A stretch of 61,936 nt of DNA, taken from Oscillatoriales cyanobacterium CG2_30_40_61. GTDB lineage: Bacteria; Cyanobacteriota; Cyanobacteriia; Cyanobacteriales; Microcoleaceae. The notes beneath the pieces were generated by a model. It worked only from the letters and a program-made list of their open reading frames with translations, did not search any database and was not told the DNA's origin. The DNA lies in assembly GCA_001873365.1 (NCBI GenBank), contig MNYZ01000040.1:1-61936 (forward strand), given 5' to 3'. Made by a program: the position numbers and the translations under genes. This document shows, one piece after another, positions 7,277 through 16,885 of this stretch (position 1 is its first letter; each line of letters begins with the position of its first letter).

Positions 7277-9589
7277 ATGCAATGTAAAGTTTGCAATTCT
7301 CAGTCAAATTATTTTGCTACGGCTCAAATTCTCAATAAGTATGATATTAGTTATTTCCAGTGTTCAAATTGCGGATTTATTCAAACTGAAGAACCTTACT
7401 GGTTAGAAGAAGCATATTCTAATGCAATAGCGATGAGTGATGTTGGGTTGGTGTTCAGAAATTTAATGTTTTCTGATATTACCAGTAAACTAATTTTTAA
7501 TTTTTTTGATCATCAGAGCAAATTTTTAGATTATGGGGCCGGATATGGATTATTTGTTAGGTTAATGAGAGATAATGGCTTTGATTTTTATTGGTTTGAT
7601 AAATTTTGTAATAATTTGTTTGCTCAAAGTTTCGAGATTAATTTAGATGCGGCTGAAAATAATGGCTTTGAACTTGTCACGGCTTTTGAAGTTTTTGAAC
7701 ATCTAATTAATCCGAGTATTGAGTTAGAAAAAATCTTAAAAATATCCTCAAATATTTTATTTAGTACAGAGCTACTACCTCCTGAAAACCCCAAACCCAA
7801 TGACTGGTGGTATTATGTTTTACATGAAGGTCAACATATTTCAATTTATACCCATCATTCTCTGAGAATTTTAGCAGAAAGATATGATTTAAACTTTTAC
7901 TCTAATGGTAGTTCATTACATTTATTAACAAAAAAAGAATTACCTTGTAACCCTTTTGAGAAATTATCCAATCAGCAACTTAAAAAAGTAGAAAAATCAT
8001 CTTTAATTAACCAGGACTTTAACAACATTGTCCAAAAATATTTTCAGTCTAATTCAGTCAACAGCGTCAATACAGAATTATCTTTGTCCCCTTGTTTAGA
8101 AGCATCAAGGTTACATCGCCCTCTCAATATTATTGTTGATGGGGTCTTTTTCCAAATGTTTAAAACTGGAATAGCGAGGGTTTGGCAATCGTTATTTTTA
8201 GAATGGGCAGCTAACGGATTTGGTCAACATATTATTATTTTGGATCGAGCAGAAACAGCCCCTAAAATAGCAGGAATCAGGTATCGTTCTGTTCCAGCTT
8301 ATGATTATTCTAACACAGAAGTTGACCGCCAGATGCTTCAAGAAATTTGTGATCAAGAAGGGGCAGATTTATTTATTTCAACTTACTATACAACGCCCCT
8401 ATCAACACCATCGGTTTTTATAGCCTATGATATGATTCCTGAAATTTTAGGGGCTAACCTAGATGAACCGATGTGGCGGGAAAAACACCTAGGAATTGCC
8501 CATGCGTCAGCTTATATTTCCATTTCAGAAAGTACGGCACATGACCTAGTTAAATTGTTTCCAGATATCAATTCTGAAATTACGGTTGCTCACTGCGGAA
8601 TTTCTAATGCTTTTTATCCTGCACCTCTGGGAGAAATTATTCAATTTAAAACTAAATATGGGATTAATAAACCCTATTTTCTATTAGTGGGAGCCGGTAG
8701 TGATTATAAAAATGCCGTTTTGTTCTTTCGAGGGTTTTCTCAACTTTATAGTAAATCAGCATTTGATGTGATCTGTACAGGAGCAGGTTATTTATTAGGA
8801 CACGAATATCGAGAGTTAGCAGCAGGTAGTACAGTTCATTCTTTGTACCTCAGTGATGAAGAACTCAGGGTCGCTTATTCAGGAGCCACCGCCCTTGTTT
8901 ATCCCTCTAAATATGAAGGCTTTGGAATGCCCATTGCAGAAGCTTTAGCCTGTGGTTGTCCGGTGATTACTTGTGCAAATGCTTCGATTCCTGAAGTCGC
9001 AGGAGAGGCGGCAATTTATATTAAAGATGATGATATTGATGCCATGACTGATGCACTTTGCGAAGTACAAAAAGTCAAATCCCGTAATATTTTAATGGCT
9101 AAAGGATTGGAACAAACACGGAAGTTTTCTTGGTCAAAAATGGCTAATATTATTAGTTCCGCTTTAATTGATGCCACACTTCTGCGTTTAAACCTTAGAG
9201 AGATTAATTTAGTTATTTTTCCCGATTGGAGCCAACCAGAAGAAATGCTTTATACCGAATTAGCGAATATAATTAAAACGCTAACAACTCATCCCAACCG
9301 GAGTCAAATCACCTTACTCATCGAGCATCAAAACATATCAGATGAAGATGCAAATTTAGCATTATCTAGTGTGATGATGAATTTGTTAATGGAAGAAGAA
9401 TTAGAGCTTGATGACAGTGTAGAAATTGTTTTAATGGGTCAGCTAAATTCCAGCCAGTGGTCGGCTTTATGTTCTCAAATACAGGGTCGAATTAAGTTGA
9501 ATGCTGAAAATCAAGCCTGCATTGATCAGCTTATATCTGATCATCTTCGAGCTTATTCAATAGAGACTTTACCAGATCTATTGTCTTAA
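7277..9589 (+). CDS. Methyltransferase-glycosyltransferase (GT4) fusion with C-terminal accessory module
   Basis: A 770-residue protein with three parts. The N-terminus has a four-cysteine zinc-knuckle pattern (CKVCNS, then CSNCGF at about 29-34) and a class I SAM methyltransferase with the loop FLDYGAGYGLF and a helper AFEVFEHL. Residues about 275-625 are a GT-B glycosyltransferase with the GT4 signature KYEGFGMPIAEALACGCPVI and E-x7-E spacing. Residues 640-770 are a separate module, beginning LVIFPDWSQPEE, that recurs at the end of the next protein. The gene overlaps nothing and is followed 26 bp later by that protein, so they are probably co-transcribed. The likely role is building a methylated glycan or glycosylating the nearby pilin; the acceptor is unknown. 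Confidence 0.82.
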   Translation: MQCKVCNSQSNYFATAQILNKYDISYFQCSNCGFIQTEEPYWLEEAYSNAIAMSDVGLVFRNLMFSDITSKLIFNFFDHQSKFLDYGAGYGLFVRLMRDNGFDFYWFDKFCNNLFAQSFEINLDAAENNGFELVTAFEVFEHLINPSIELEKILKISSNILFSTELLPPENPKPNDWWYYVLHEGQHISIYTHHSLRILAERYDLNFYSNGSSLHLLTKKELPCNPFEKLSNQQLKKVEKSSLINQDFNNIVQKYFQSNSVNSVNTELSLSPCLEASRLHRPLNIIVDGVFFQMFKTGIARVWQSLFLEWAANGFGQHIIILDRAETAPKIAGIRYRSVPAYDYSNTEVDRQMLQEICDQEGADLFISTYYTTPLSTPSVFIAYDMIPEILGANLDEPMWREKHLGIAHASAYISISESTAHDLVKLFPDINSEITVAHCGISNAFYPAPLGEIIQFKTKYGINKPYFLLVGAGSDYKNAVLFFRGFSQLYSKSAFDVICTGAGYLLGHEYRELAAGSTVHSLYLSDEELRVAYSGATALVYPSKYEGFGMPIAEALACGCPVITCANASIPEVAGEAAIYIKDDDIDAMTDALCEVQKVKSRNILMAKGLEQTRKFSWSKMANIISSALIDATLLRLNLREINLVIFPDWSQPEEMLYTELANIIKTLTTHPNRSQITLLIEHQNISDEDANLALSSVMMNLLMEEELELDDSVEIVLMGQLNSSQWSALCSQIQGRIKLNAENQACIDQLISDHLRAYSIETLPDLLS

Positions 9590-9615
9590 TATTTTATTAA
9601 TTGGATTAACTGATC

Positions 9616-11199
9616 ATGAAATTCTCCGAGCCTTCCTATAACTTAGAACGTCCTATCTTTTTTTATTGCTGTGAAAAAGAATTTGGGCACTTAAAAATAT
9701 GTATAGCAGAAGGGTTAAAAGAACTGGGTATCCCTTTTTATTCAAATATAAACTATTGGCGCATTTCAGATCAGTCAGAAGAAACTTTGTTTTGCCATAA
9801 CCATGAGATTAATCCTGATGATTGTTCAATTGTCGTGATGGATAAGGAATGGATTATACTTCATCCATCTCATCGTATTCCTGAACCTTTTCTAAACCCT
9901 CAACGCCAATTTATATCTATCTATCTGGATGATTCTGATGGACGAGGTTTATATCATAACCCCGGATATCCCTATTTTGATTTAGTATTAGGAACTCATG
10001 GCACTAACTACAATTCTCAACTCACTAACAACTTAATTCCTTGGTGTTTTGGGATTTCTAACCGAATTTTAGAGGTGACCAATCAGAATCAATCCTTTAT
10101 TGAAAGATCCAAAAAAACAATTGTTAACTTTAGAGTGAATCAGAATCAAGTTGTTATTTCTAATGGAAGCTTTAAATCTGATGTAGGTTTGTTCACTATC
10201 GAAAAAGGGGTTTTAACCTTTGATTATCCGTTAAGACAGATAGCCATTGATCAGTTTTTACCTTTGTTACAAACAGTTTTACCCATTGATATATCCATTG
10301 ATGATTTTGATGAACCCCCTCAAGATAGTTATGACTATTTACACTGGCTGCAAACCGATAAACGGCATTATCCTAGCTATTATCAACGTTTAACATCAAC
10401 CATTGCTTGTGCCTGTTTCGGAGGTTGTATTGCCATAAATTCCTATACCAACGAGCCACGAGTAGAGTGGTGGGATAGTTGGAGATTTTGGGAATCTTTA
10501 GCCGCTGGATGCGTTACCTTTCATGTCGATTTTGATAAATACGGTGTTAATTTACCCGTAAAGCCAGAAAACTGGCGACATTATATTGGCATTGATCTTG
10601 ATAACCTTCAAGCAACAGTTGATCGAATTATCAATGAACCTCAAATATTAGAAAAAATTTCAACAGAAGGTCGTCAGTGGGCGATTGAACATTATAGTCC
10701 TGTTCCAACGGCATTACGTTTCTTAGAAACAGTTATTGCTTATCAACAAAATCACAACGACAGGTTAGAAATTTGCAACTTATCCATAACTGAACCTCAA
10801 ATTAATCTACCTCTTAGAGATCGTAATTTAGTTATTTTTCCTGATTGGTCTCAGTCAGAAATATCTTTAATAACTGAGTTAAAACAGATTATAAAGAGTT
10901 TGACAACTCATCCCTATAAAGAAGATATTACTTTACTGATTGATAATAGTAATACTTCAGATGAGACAGCTAATTTAATTCTTTCAAGCATCGTAATTAA
11001 TTTGCTTATGGAAGAAGAATTAGAGATTGATGAAGGGCCGGAAATTTCACTAATTGGCCAATTAAGTCCGATACAATGGCAGGCTCTAGTTTCGCATTTA
11101 ACGGGTCGAATTAAATTAGAGCATGAAAATCAAGAAGCGATCGCATTTGTTGGTGCAGAAATCATCCCAATTTATGATTTAGAAAATAATAATACCTGA
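9616..11199 (+). CDS. Glycosyltransferase-like protein with the same C-terminal module
   Basis: A 527-residue protein. The central part ends in WWDSWRFWESLAAGCVTFHV followed by IGIDLDNLQATVDRI and ISTEGRQWAIEHYSPVPTA. This is the layout of the C-terminal Rossmann half of a GT-B enzyme of the CgeB or exostosin type. The first 250 residues are not recognisable by eye. Residues 400-527 repeat the accessory module of the upstream gene product: by hand count 70 of 110 ungapped positions are identical, including LVIFPDWSQ and NLLMEEELE. The gene probably belongs to one operon with 7277-9589 and ends at a strong hairpin. The enzyme class is likely; donor and acceptor are unknown. Confidence 0.65.
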   Translation: MKFSEPSYNLERPIFFYCCEKEFGHLKICIAEGLKELGIPFYSNINYWRISDQSEETLFCHNHEINPDDCSIVVMDKEWIILHPSHRIPEPFLNPQRQFISIYLDDSDGRGLYHNPGYPYFDLVLGTHGTNYNSQLTNNLIPWCFGISNRILEVTNQNQSFIERSKKTIVNFRVNQNQVVISNGSFKSDVGLFTIEKGVLTFDYPLRQIAIDQFLPLLQTVLPIDISIDDFDEPPQDSYDYLHWLQTDKRHYPSYYQRLTSTIACACFGGCIAINSYTNEPRVEWWDSWRFWESLAAGCVTFHVDFDKYGVNLPVKPENWRHYIGIDLDNLQATVDRIINEPQILEKISTEGRQWAIEHYSPVPTALRFLETVIAYQQNHNDRLEICNLSITEPQINLPLRDRNLVIFPDWSQSEISLITELKQIIKSLTTHPYKEDITLLIDNSNTSDETANLILSSIVINLLMEEELEIDEGPEISLIGQLSPIQWQALVSHLTGRIKLEHENQEAIAFVGAEIIPIYDLENNNT

Positions 11200-11225
11200 A
11201 GTTAAAGACTATGGGGTTAAAACCG

Positions 11226-11257
11226 AAGTAGGGGCGAGGCGGGCCTCGCCCCTACTT
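11226..11257. terminator. Perfect 15-bp hairpin between convergent genes
   Basis: AAGTAGGGGCGAGGC, a 2-base GG gap, then its exact reverse complement, followed by an AT-rich stretch with T-runs. It lies between the + strand glycosyltransferase gene and the - strand GT41 gene, so it can terminate transcription from both sides. The arm sequence is of a kind often repeated in cyanobacterial genomes. Confidence 0.75.
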
Positions 11258-11288
11258 GCTATAAAATTTTTAACAATAAATTACAAAT

Positions 11289-13508
11289 TTAAGTTTTATT
11301 CTCAATATAGTTTAACCACATTTGTTGATAAGCATTTTCCATCTCACGAGTAAACTGTTTAGCATTCCACAACGGAGCGGTTTGCCGATTTTTCCTTAAT
11401 TTCCAAGCAATTTGTTGGCGTAAATTTTCATCTGTTCCTAACTTAATTCCCCATTCCACATATTCCTCATCTGTCCAAGCAATACCTTCTGTAATTCCGG
11501 CATTAATCATCATTGTATAACTATTTCGAGCCGCAAATTGTTGTCCAACTCTTGTTACCATGGGAATGCCCATCCACAGAGTTTCCATCGTGGTTGTTGC
11601 GCCATTATAAGGGTAAGTATCCAGTACGACATCAGCAATGGCTAAATTAGCTCGATGGAGGGCTTCTGTTGGTGATAAGGGTAGTAGTTTTAAGCGATCG
11701 CAATTTACCCCCACAGATTCAGCAATTTCAGCATAAAAGGTTTTCAAAGATTCTTGATCTGCCATACCTTTAATCAGGAAATAACTATTAGGAACTTCTT
11801 TCAAAATCTGGAGTTGTAATCTAGCAGTATCAGGATTATATTTATAACCTCGTTGAGCCGTAAAATAAATAATCGCATCATTAGGAATATCCAACTGATC
11901 TCGACGAATATTACAAACAGCTACTTCAAAACCATCCACAGCAATATAGGTTTGAGGTAAACGCCAAATTTTTTCACTGTAGTAATTTTGAGCATCTTCA
12001 GGTAACACATAAGGATCAGCAATAAAATAGTCAATAGATGGAATTTCAGACCCATCCCAACCTAACCAAGTCACTTGAATGGGTGCTGGTTTAATTGCTA
12101 AGGTTTCACAGGTAGAGCTTAACGTTAAGCTATCAAGATCAACTAAAATATCAATCTCATCTTCATAAATTTTTTGGGCGACTTCCCTTCCTTCTAACCC
12201 AAATTTATGGGATTTATCACTTTTACTAATATACCAGCTTTGCAATTCATCCGGGTTGCTTAAAGCCGTCAATAAATAGGTATGAATGACAAATTTTTCT
12301 CGATCATGGTGTTGAAATAAACCCCGGGTTAACCAACCAACAGAATGGTTGCGTAAACAATGAGAAACATAGCCAATTTTTAGAGGTTTTTCCGCAGATA
12401 TCAAGGTTTTAGGGCGAGATTTCCACTGCCGACATTGTTCTATAACCTGCGGAATTTGACTTTCTATGTTAGACTGAAGAAACTGCGAAACTTCGCGCCG
12501 AATCAATAAATTTTCCTGAATTTTATCTTGAAAATAGGGAAAGAAAAAAGTCGTGATAAAACAACCCACGGCTAAATCATAAGATAAAGTTGGCTTTTCT
12601 GTTACTAAACGAGTTAGCAGGGAGTGGTAATCTTCCATCACCGAACATACCTGTTTCCATCGTCCACCTGCACTCATTAAACCTCGAAGTAATAAAAATT
12701 TTGCATAAACTTGATCAGGGAAATCTTCCGCCATCGAGTAACAATACTCCGCCGCTTCTATGCCTTTGGAATATTCCCGAATATCTTGATAAAACATAGA
12801 CATACATCGGAGTAATTCGGGATGTTTAGGATTTAATTTTAACCCTAGCTCTGTAAACTTAATAGCAAGATTAGTTTGATGTCGAGAGTAAGCTAATTTA
12901 TAAATAAATGGAATTAAAAAATTGAGATAAGATTGAATATCCTCAACATAAAAAAGACAGGTTTCAGCTAATTCATAAGATGAAGGATGTTCAGGTGCTT
13001 GCTCGCAAATTTTATCTAAAACTTGAAGTAACAGTTCACAATTAATTTCTATTTCTGGAATTTGATCGGATTTAAGTAAATCCAAAATTCCCCATTCAAT
13101 TAGTTCTTCACCTGTATAGGTTTGACCTAAAACCGATAATTTAACTAAATGCAATAAATTATTAATATCTGTGGGATTAATTTCCCGAATATGCTGCCGA
13201 ATTACCCATGGTTTTGTATAATCTTCTAATATTAACTGTTGTCGATCAGCTTCGGTTTCCAAAACTTGAATTAATTCTTTTGTCCATTGTTCTATTTGTT
13301 CAGGATCTCCCTCCGCCATGGCTACTAACCAAGTCGTTTGAGCTTCAACTTCCTGTCCTTGTAGCAACAATAATAAACCCAAATACCAGTAATAGGACTT
13401 GATTTCTGGTTGAGTATTAATCAGTTCTTCATAAAGATTTATAGCGGCAACATAATCGCCAGTTTCCAGATATTTAATTGCTTGTTGATTCCCGTTTAGT
13501 AAATTCAT
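11289..13508 (-). CDS. TPR + GT41 O-GlcNAc transferase-like protein (paralogue A)
   Basis: A 739-residue soluble protein. Residues about 1-60 are TPR helices (AINLYEELINTQPEIKSYYW). About 60-375 is a helical region of divergent repeats, and about 375-739 the GT41 catalytic part. Visible motifs are PLKIGYVSHCLRNHSVGWL, IDILVDLDSLTL, APIQVTWLGWDGSEIPSIDY, FTAQRGYKYNPDTARLQ and LDTYPYNGATTTMETLWMG. In the last motif, the position of the His of animal OGT (NGHTT) is Ala. It is a close paralogue of the product at 13915, sharing long identical blocks such as YTMMINAGITEGIAWTD. A repeat element separates the two genes. It probably glycosylates a protein; the target is not known. Confidence 0.85.
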   Translation of the reverse strand: MNLLNGNQQAIKYLETGDYVAAINLYEELINTQPEIKSYYWYLGLLLLLQGQEVEAQTTWLVAMAEGDPEQIEQWTKELIQVLETEADRQQLILEDYTKPWVIRQHIREINPTDINNLLHLVKLSVLGQTYTGEELIEWGILDLLKSDQIPEIEINCELLLQVLDKICEQAPEHPSSYELAETCLFYVEDIQSYLNFLIPFIYKLAYSRHQTNLAIKFTELGLKLNPKHPELLRCMSMFYQDIREYSKGIEAAEYCYSMAEDFPDQVYAKFLLLRGLMSAGGRWKQVCSVMEDYHSLLTRLVTEKPTLSYDLAVGCFITTFFFPYFQDKIQENLLIRREVSQFLQSNIESQIPQVIEQCRQWKSRPKTLISAEKPLKIGYVSHCLRNHSVGWLTRGLFQHHDREKFVIHTYLLTALSNPDELQSWYISKSDKSHKFGLEGREVAQKIYEDEIDILVDLDSLTLSSTCETLAIKPAPIQVTWLGWDGSEIPSIDYFIADPYVLPEDAQNYYSEKIWRLPQTYIAVDGFEVAVCNIRRDQLDIPNDAIIYFTAQRGYKYNPDTARLQLQILKEVPNSYFLIKGMADQESLKTFYAEIAESVGVNCDRLKLLPLSPTEALHRANLAIADVVLDTYPYNGATTTMETLWMGIPMVTRVGQQFAARNSYTMMINAGITEGIAWTDEEYVEWGIKLGTDENLRQQIAWKLRKNRQTAPLWNAKQFTREMENAYQQMWLNYIENKT

Positions 13509-13573
13509 TGGAGTAGTTTAAGTAAAAAATTAACAGATTTATTAGTCCTAAAAAATACCTCAATTCCTTTGTC

Positions 13574-13878
13574 GGGGGACGGCGCACCTATTAGTGTCAA
13601 CTTAAGCTAAAAAACCCTGATTCTAGCTGAGATTAGATCCCCCCTAACCCCCCTTAAAAATGGGGGAACCGGAACTTCAAAACCTAGCCTAACAAGGTGG
13701 GAACCAGCCCTTCAAAGTCCCCCTTGGGAAGGGGGATTTAGGGGGATCAAAACCTAGCCTAACAAGGTGGGAACCAGCCCTTCAAAGTCCCCCTTGGGAA
13801 GGGGGATTTAGGGGGATCTAGCCTAGGCTATAATCAGGGATTTTCGGCTTAAGTTGACACTAATAGGCACCGTCCCCC
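13574..13878. repeat. MITE-like element with long terminal inverted repeats and a 70-bp internal duplication
   Basis: A 305-bp element without coding capacity. Both ends start with gggggacgg, and the arms continue as tattagtgtcaacttaagc and then nnaaaanccctgatt, with only a few mismatches and a 2-base indel. The interior has C/G-rich blocks of the type cccccctaacccccctt. A perfect 70-bp direct duplication (13678-13747 and 13748-13817) contains cccccttgggaaggggga. A clear target-site duplication was not seen. A related element lies at 50709-50971. It separates the two GT41 paralogues. Confidence 0.8.
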
Positions 13879-13914
13879 TATTTGCTATCAATATCTTAAC
13901 CCTAAATTACAGAT

Positions 13915-16155
13915 TTAAGTTTTATTATTAATATAATTTAACCACATCTGTTCATAAGCATTTTCCATTTCCCGGGTAAATTGTTTCCCATTCCATAATG
14001 GAGCCGTTTGTCGATTTTTGATTAATTTCCAATAAATTTGACTTCGCAAATTCTCATCTGTTCCTAACTTAATCCCCCATTCCACATATTCCTGATCTGT
14101 CCAGGCAATTCCCTCTGTAATTCCCGCATTGATCATCATTGTATAACTATTTCGGGCTGAAAATTGTTGTCCGACTAGAGTTACCATAGGAATGCCCATC
14201 CAGAGAGTTTCCATGGTGGTTGTGGCTCCATTATAGGGGTAAGTATCCAGTACCACATCAGCAATGGCTAAATTAGCTCGATGGATGGCTTCTGTTGGTG
14301 ACGACGGTAGTAGTTTTAAGCGATCGCAATCTACCCCCACAGAGTCAGCAATTTCAGAATAAAAAGTTTTGAGTGATTTTTGATCGGCTACTCCTTTAAT
14401 AATAAAATAACTATTAGGAACAGCCTTGAGAATTTCTAATTGTAATTGAGCGGTGTGGGGATGATATTTATATCCCCGTTGAGCCGTAAAATAAATAATA
14501 GCATCACTGGGAATATCCAACTGATCTCGCCGAACGTTCGGAAGACCCACTTCAAAACCATTAACAGCCAAATAAGTTTGAGGGAGACGCCAAATTTTTT
14601 CATTGTAGTAACTTTGAGCATCTTCAGCTAACACATAAGGGTCAGCAATATAATAATCAATGGTAGGAATTTCCGACGCATCCCAGCCTAACCAAGTTAC
14701 TTGTACAGGTGCAGGCTTAACCGCCATAGCCTCGGAAGTTGTTGTCAAAGTCAGACTATCAAGATCAATTAAAATATCAATTTCATCTTGATCAATTTTT
14801 TCAGCCGCTTCCAGACCACTGAAGTCTAATTTACGCACATTTTCAATATTATTAACATACCACTCTTGGACTTGATTGTAATTATAATGATCGTAACAAA
14901 TAAAATAACCATAAATTTCAAACTTCTCTTTGTTATGATATTGAAATAACCACCGCGCCAGCCAACCCACGGAATGGGTACGAAAACAATGGGAAATATA
15001 TCCGATTTTTAAGCGTCGCTCAACAGAAGCCTGATTTAAACGGGTAGCTTGTCTGTTGTGATATCGTTCTATTTGTTCTTTCGCATAGTTTTCTATATTT
15101 AATTGAGCCAGGTTAGAAACTTGACTTCTTAGCCTGGTATTTTCTTGAGGATTATCTTCAAAGTAGGGGAAAAAAAACATTGTATTAAATAATCTAATCG
15201 TCTCCACTTGCGATAAATTGGTTGGCTGTTCTTCTAACAACAATTTTAATAAATCTTTTTGCTGTTCCGTGGCTTCAGAAAATTCTTTCCAGTAGCCTCC
15301 AGCACTCATTAATCCTCGAATAATTAGGTGGATGGCAAAAAATTTTTCGGCTAAATTTTTCGTTATGGAAAAATAGAGTTTAGCAGCTTGGATTCCCTGG
15401 TCAAAAAGGTTACTATCTTGATATACAGAAGCACTAAAACAGAGTAATTCAGGATGTTCAGGAGCTAAACGCAAACCCAGTTCAGAAAATTTTGCTGCGG
15501 TACTGGGTTGTTTGGCTGAGTGAGCCATTTTATAGACAAAAGGAATTATAAGTTGATTAATAAAGACATCGGTGTTCCGAATATGAACTAAACTGGCTTC
15601 TGTTAAATTGAGTGATGAAGTGAGTAAGGGAGCGCAATCTAAAACACTTTTAATCACTTGAAGTAATAATTCTGAATCTACCGTTGCTGATTCTTCTTTG
15701 AGCAACTCAAGTAAACCTAGCTCAGTCGGTTCTTGACCTGTGTAGGTTTGTAAACACATTGATAATCCGGTTAAATGCAATAGATTATTAAGATATGTAG
15801 GCTGAATTTCTCGGATATGTTGTCGAATTGCCCAGGCTACAGCATAGTCTTCTAATTCTAAGCGTTGTCGCTCGGCTTCGGTTTCCAAGACCTGAATTAA
15901 TTCTTGAGTCCACTCCTCTATTTGTTCTGGCTCCCCATCGGCCATCCCAAATAACCAAGTGGTTTGTGCCTCTGCTTCTTGCCCTTGCAATAGCAACATC
16001 AATCCTAAATACCAATAGTAAGATTTTATTTCTGGTTGGACTTCAATAGCTTGTTCATAGAGCTTTTCAGCCTCGGTATAATTCTTTTTTAATAACAATT
16101 GTTCAGCTTTTTCTTGCCAATCCGATGTCGTAGATAGTAGATCTTGAGCAACCAT
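13915..16155 (-). CDS. TPR + GT41 O-GlcNAc transferase-like protein (paralogue B)
   Basis: A 746-residue paralogue of the protein at 11289, with the same order: N-terminal TPR (AEKLYEQAIEVQPEIKSYYW), a middle helical region, then GT41 lobes with RLKIGYISHCFRTHSVGWL, APVQVTWLGWDASEIPTID and LDTYPYNGATTTMETLWMG. The middle regions differ much more than the catalytic lobes, which suggests that duplication was followed by change in target choice. It starts 108 bp downstream of the pilin gene stop on the same strand. A hairpin between them suggests separate or attenuated transcription. Pilin as its target is an inference from position only. Confidence 0.85.
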   Translation of the reverse strand: MVAQDLLSTTSDWQEKAEQLLLKKNYTEAEKLYEQAIEVQPEIKSYYWYLGLMLLLQGQEAEAQTTWLFGMADGEPEQIEEWTQELIQVLETEAERQRLELEDYAVAWAIRQHIREIQPTYLNNLLHLTGLSMCLQTYTGQEPTELGLLELLKEESATVDSELLLQVIKSVLDCAPLLTSSLNLTEASLVHIRNTDVFINQLIIPFVYKMAHSAKQPSTAAKFSELGLRLAPEHPELLCFSASVYQDSNLFDQGIQAAKLYFSITKNLAEKFFAIHLIIRGLMSAGGYWKEFSEATEQQKDLLKLLLEEQPTNLSQVETIRLFNTMFFFPYFEDNPQENTRLRSQVSNLAQLNIENYAKEQIERYHNRQATRLNQASVERRLKIGYISHCFRTHSVGWLARWLFQYHNKEKFEIYGYFICYDHYNYNQVQEWYVNNIENVRKLDFSGLEAAEKIDQDEIDILIDLDSLTLTTTSEAMAVKPAPVQVTWLGWDASEIPTIDYYIADPYVLAEDAQSYYNEKIWRLPQTYLAVNGFEVGLPNVRRDQLDIPSDAIIYFTAQRGYKYHPHTAQLQLEILKAVPNSYFIIKGVADQKSLKTFYSEIADSVGVDCDRLKLLPSSPTEAIHRANLAIADVVLDTYPYNGATTTMETLWMGIPMVTLVGQQFSARNSYTMMINAGITEGIAWTDQEYVEWGIKLGTDENLRSQIYWKLIKNRQTAPLWNGKQFTREMENAYEQMWLNYINNKT

Positions 16156-16192
16156 ATCATCCTATTTAATCATTAAAAAAATATATACAACA

Positions 16193-16223
16193 AAGCAGGT
16201 AGAAATAACAACTCCACCTGCTT
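16193..16223 (-). terminator. Putative terminator after the pilin gene
   Basis: AAGCAGGT (16193-16200) and ACCTGCTT (16216-16223) form an 8-bp stem with a 15-base loop, downstream of the pilin gene in its reading direction. An A-run in the + strand (16176-16181) supplies U-residues further along. It would partly insulate the pilin from the GT41 gene. Confidence 0.45.
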
Positions 16224-16262
16224 ATTGTTTTTAACAAGGCAATTCCTTCAAACCGACAGTTA

Positions 16263-16787
16263 CTACTTCGTGACTTCAGTCATAGTAGTTGGACAAGTTA
16301 ATTTTGATCCATCATTATTCGTAAAATCAGGAACTCCTGGGACAGTGGTTTCACAAAGAACACTCTGAGCCGTCTTGGCTTCACTGCCCGCAACCGTCAC
16401 TAATCCAACACCACCAGCATACCCTTTTAAAGCAGCAGTGTTTATGGGTGTAGCCTTACTACCGACGTTACTCGTTGTAGTACCACTGATAGAATAGTTA
16501 TAGTTAGAGGTTTGTGTTTTGAGGCCAATTCCTAGTTGCGAGACATCAGATCCAAAACCATTATTTTCCACAAAGAAGGCTTGCTGACCTTTGTTAATGG
16601 AAGAAATATATTGTTTCCCTTCGGATTGTTTGGCTTTGTTAGCTTGGCTGAGGAAAGAAGGTAGAGCGATCGCAGCCAAAATACCGATAATGATAATAAC
16701 AACTAACAATTCAATTAAGGTAAAACCTTCTTCTTTTTTTCTACTAGAAACGTATTGCAGGAATTTCGCTTTCAGTTCAGTCTTCAT
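16263..16787 (-). CDS. Type IV pilin-like protein (cyanobacterial G/H type)
   Basis: A 174-residue prepilin. A positively charged leader ends in KKEEG, and cleavage by prepilin peptidase would fall between Gly21 and Phe22 of G-FTLIELLVV. Glu5 of the mature form is present, followed by the hydrophobic helix VVIIIIGILAAIALPSFL. The C-terminal globular part is rich in Ser, Thr and Gly and has two cysteines (LCETT, LTCPTT) that could form the usual disulfide. I use the ATG at 16787 because GGAG lies about nine bases upstream (cggagaaaagatt); a longer reading would add 20 residues before the leader. Many Ser/Thr residues and flanking glycosyltransferases make it a good glycosylation candidate. Confidence 0.88.
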   Translation of the reverse strand: MKTELKAKFLQYVSSRKKEEGFTLIELLVVIIIIGILAAIALPSFLSQANKAKQSEGKQYISSINKGQQAFFVENNGFGSDVSQLGIGLKTQTSNYNYSISGTTTSNVGSKATPINTAALKGYAGGVGLVTVAGSEAKTAQSVLCETTVPGVPDFTNNDGSKLTCPTTMTEVTK

Positions 16788-16885
16788 AATCTTTTCTCCG
16801 TTTGGGGGGATGTTTAACTTCTTATCTGATATTTCTAACTTACCCACTACTCTAAAGTTTCATATCACCCCAACAAAAAATTTTT

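Noticed and set aside
13678-13817. 70-bp duplicated unit considered as CRISPR repeat or rRNA-like element
   Set aside because: Only two adjacent copies, palindromic and within terminal inverted repeats; a MITE explains it better.
15788-16049. Overlapping open frames inside the GT41 paralogue B gene on both strands
   Set aside because: They are shadows of the strong TPR coding frame.
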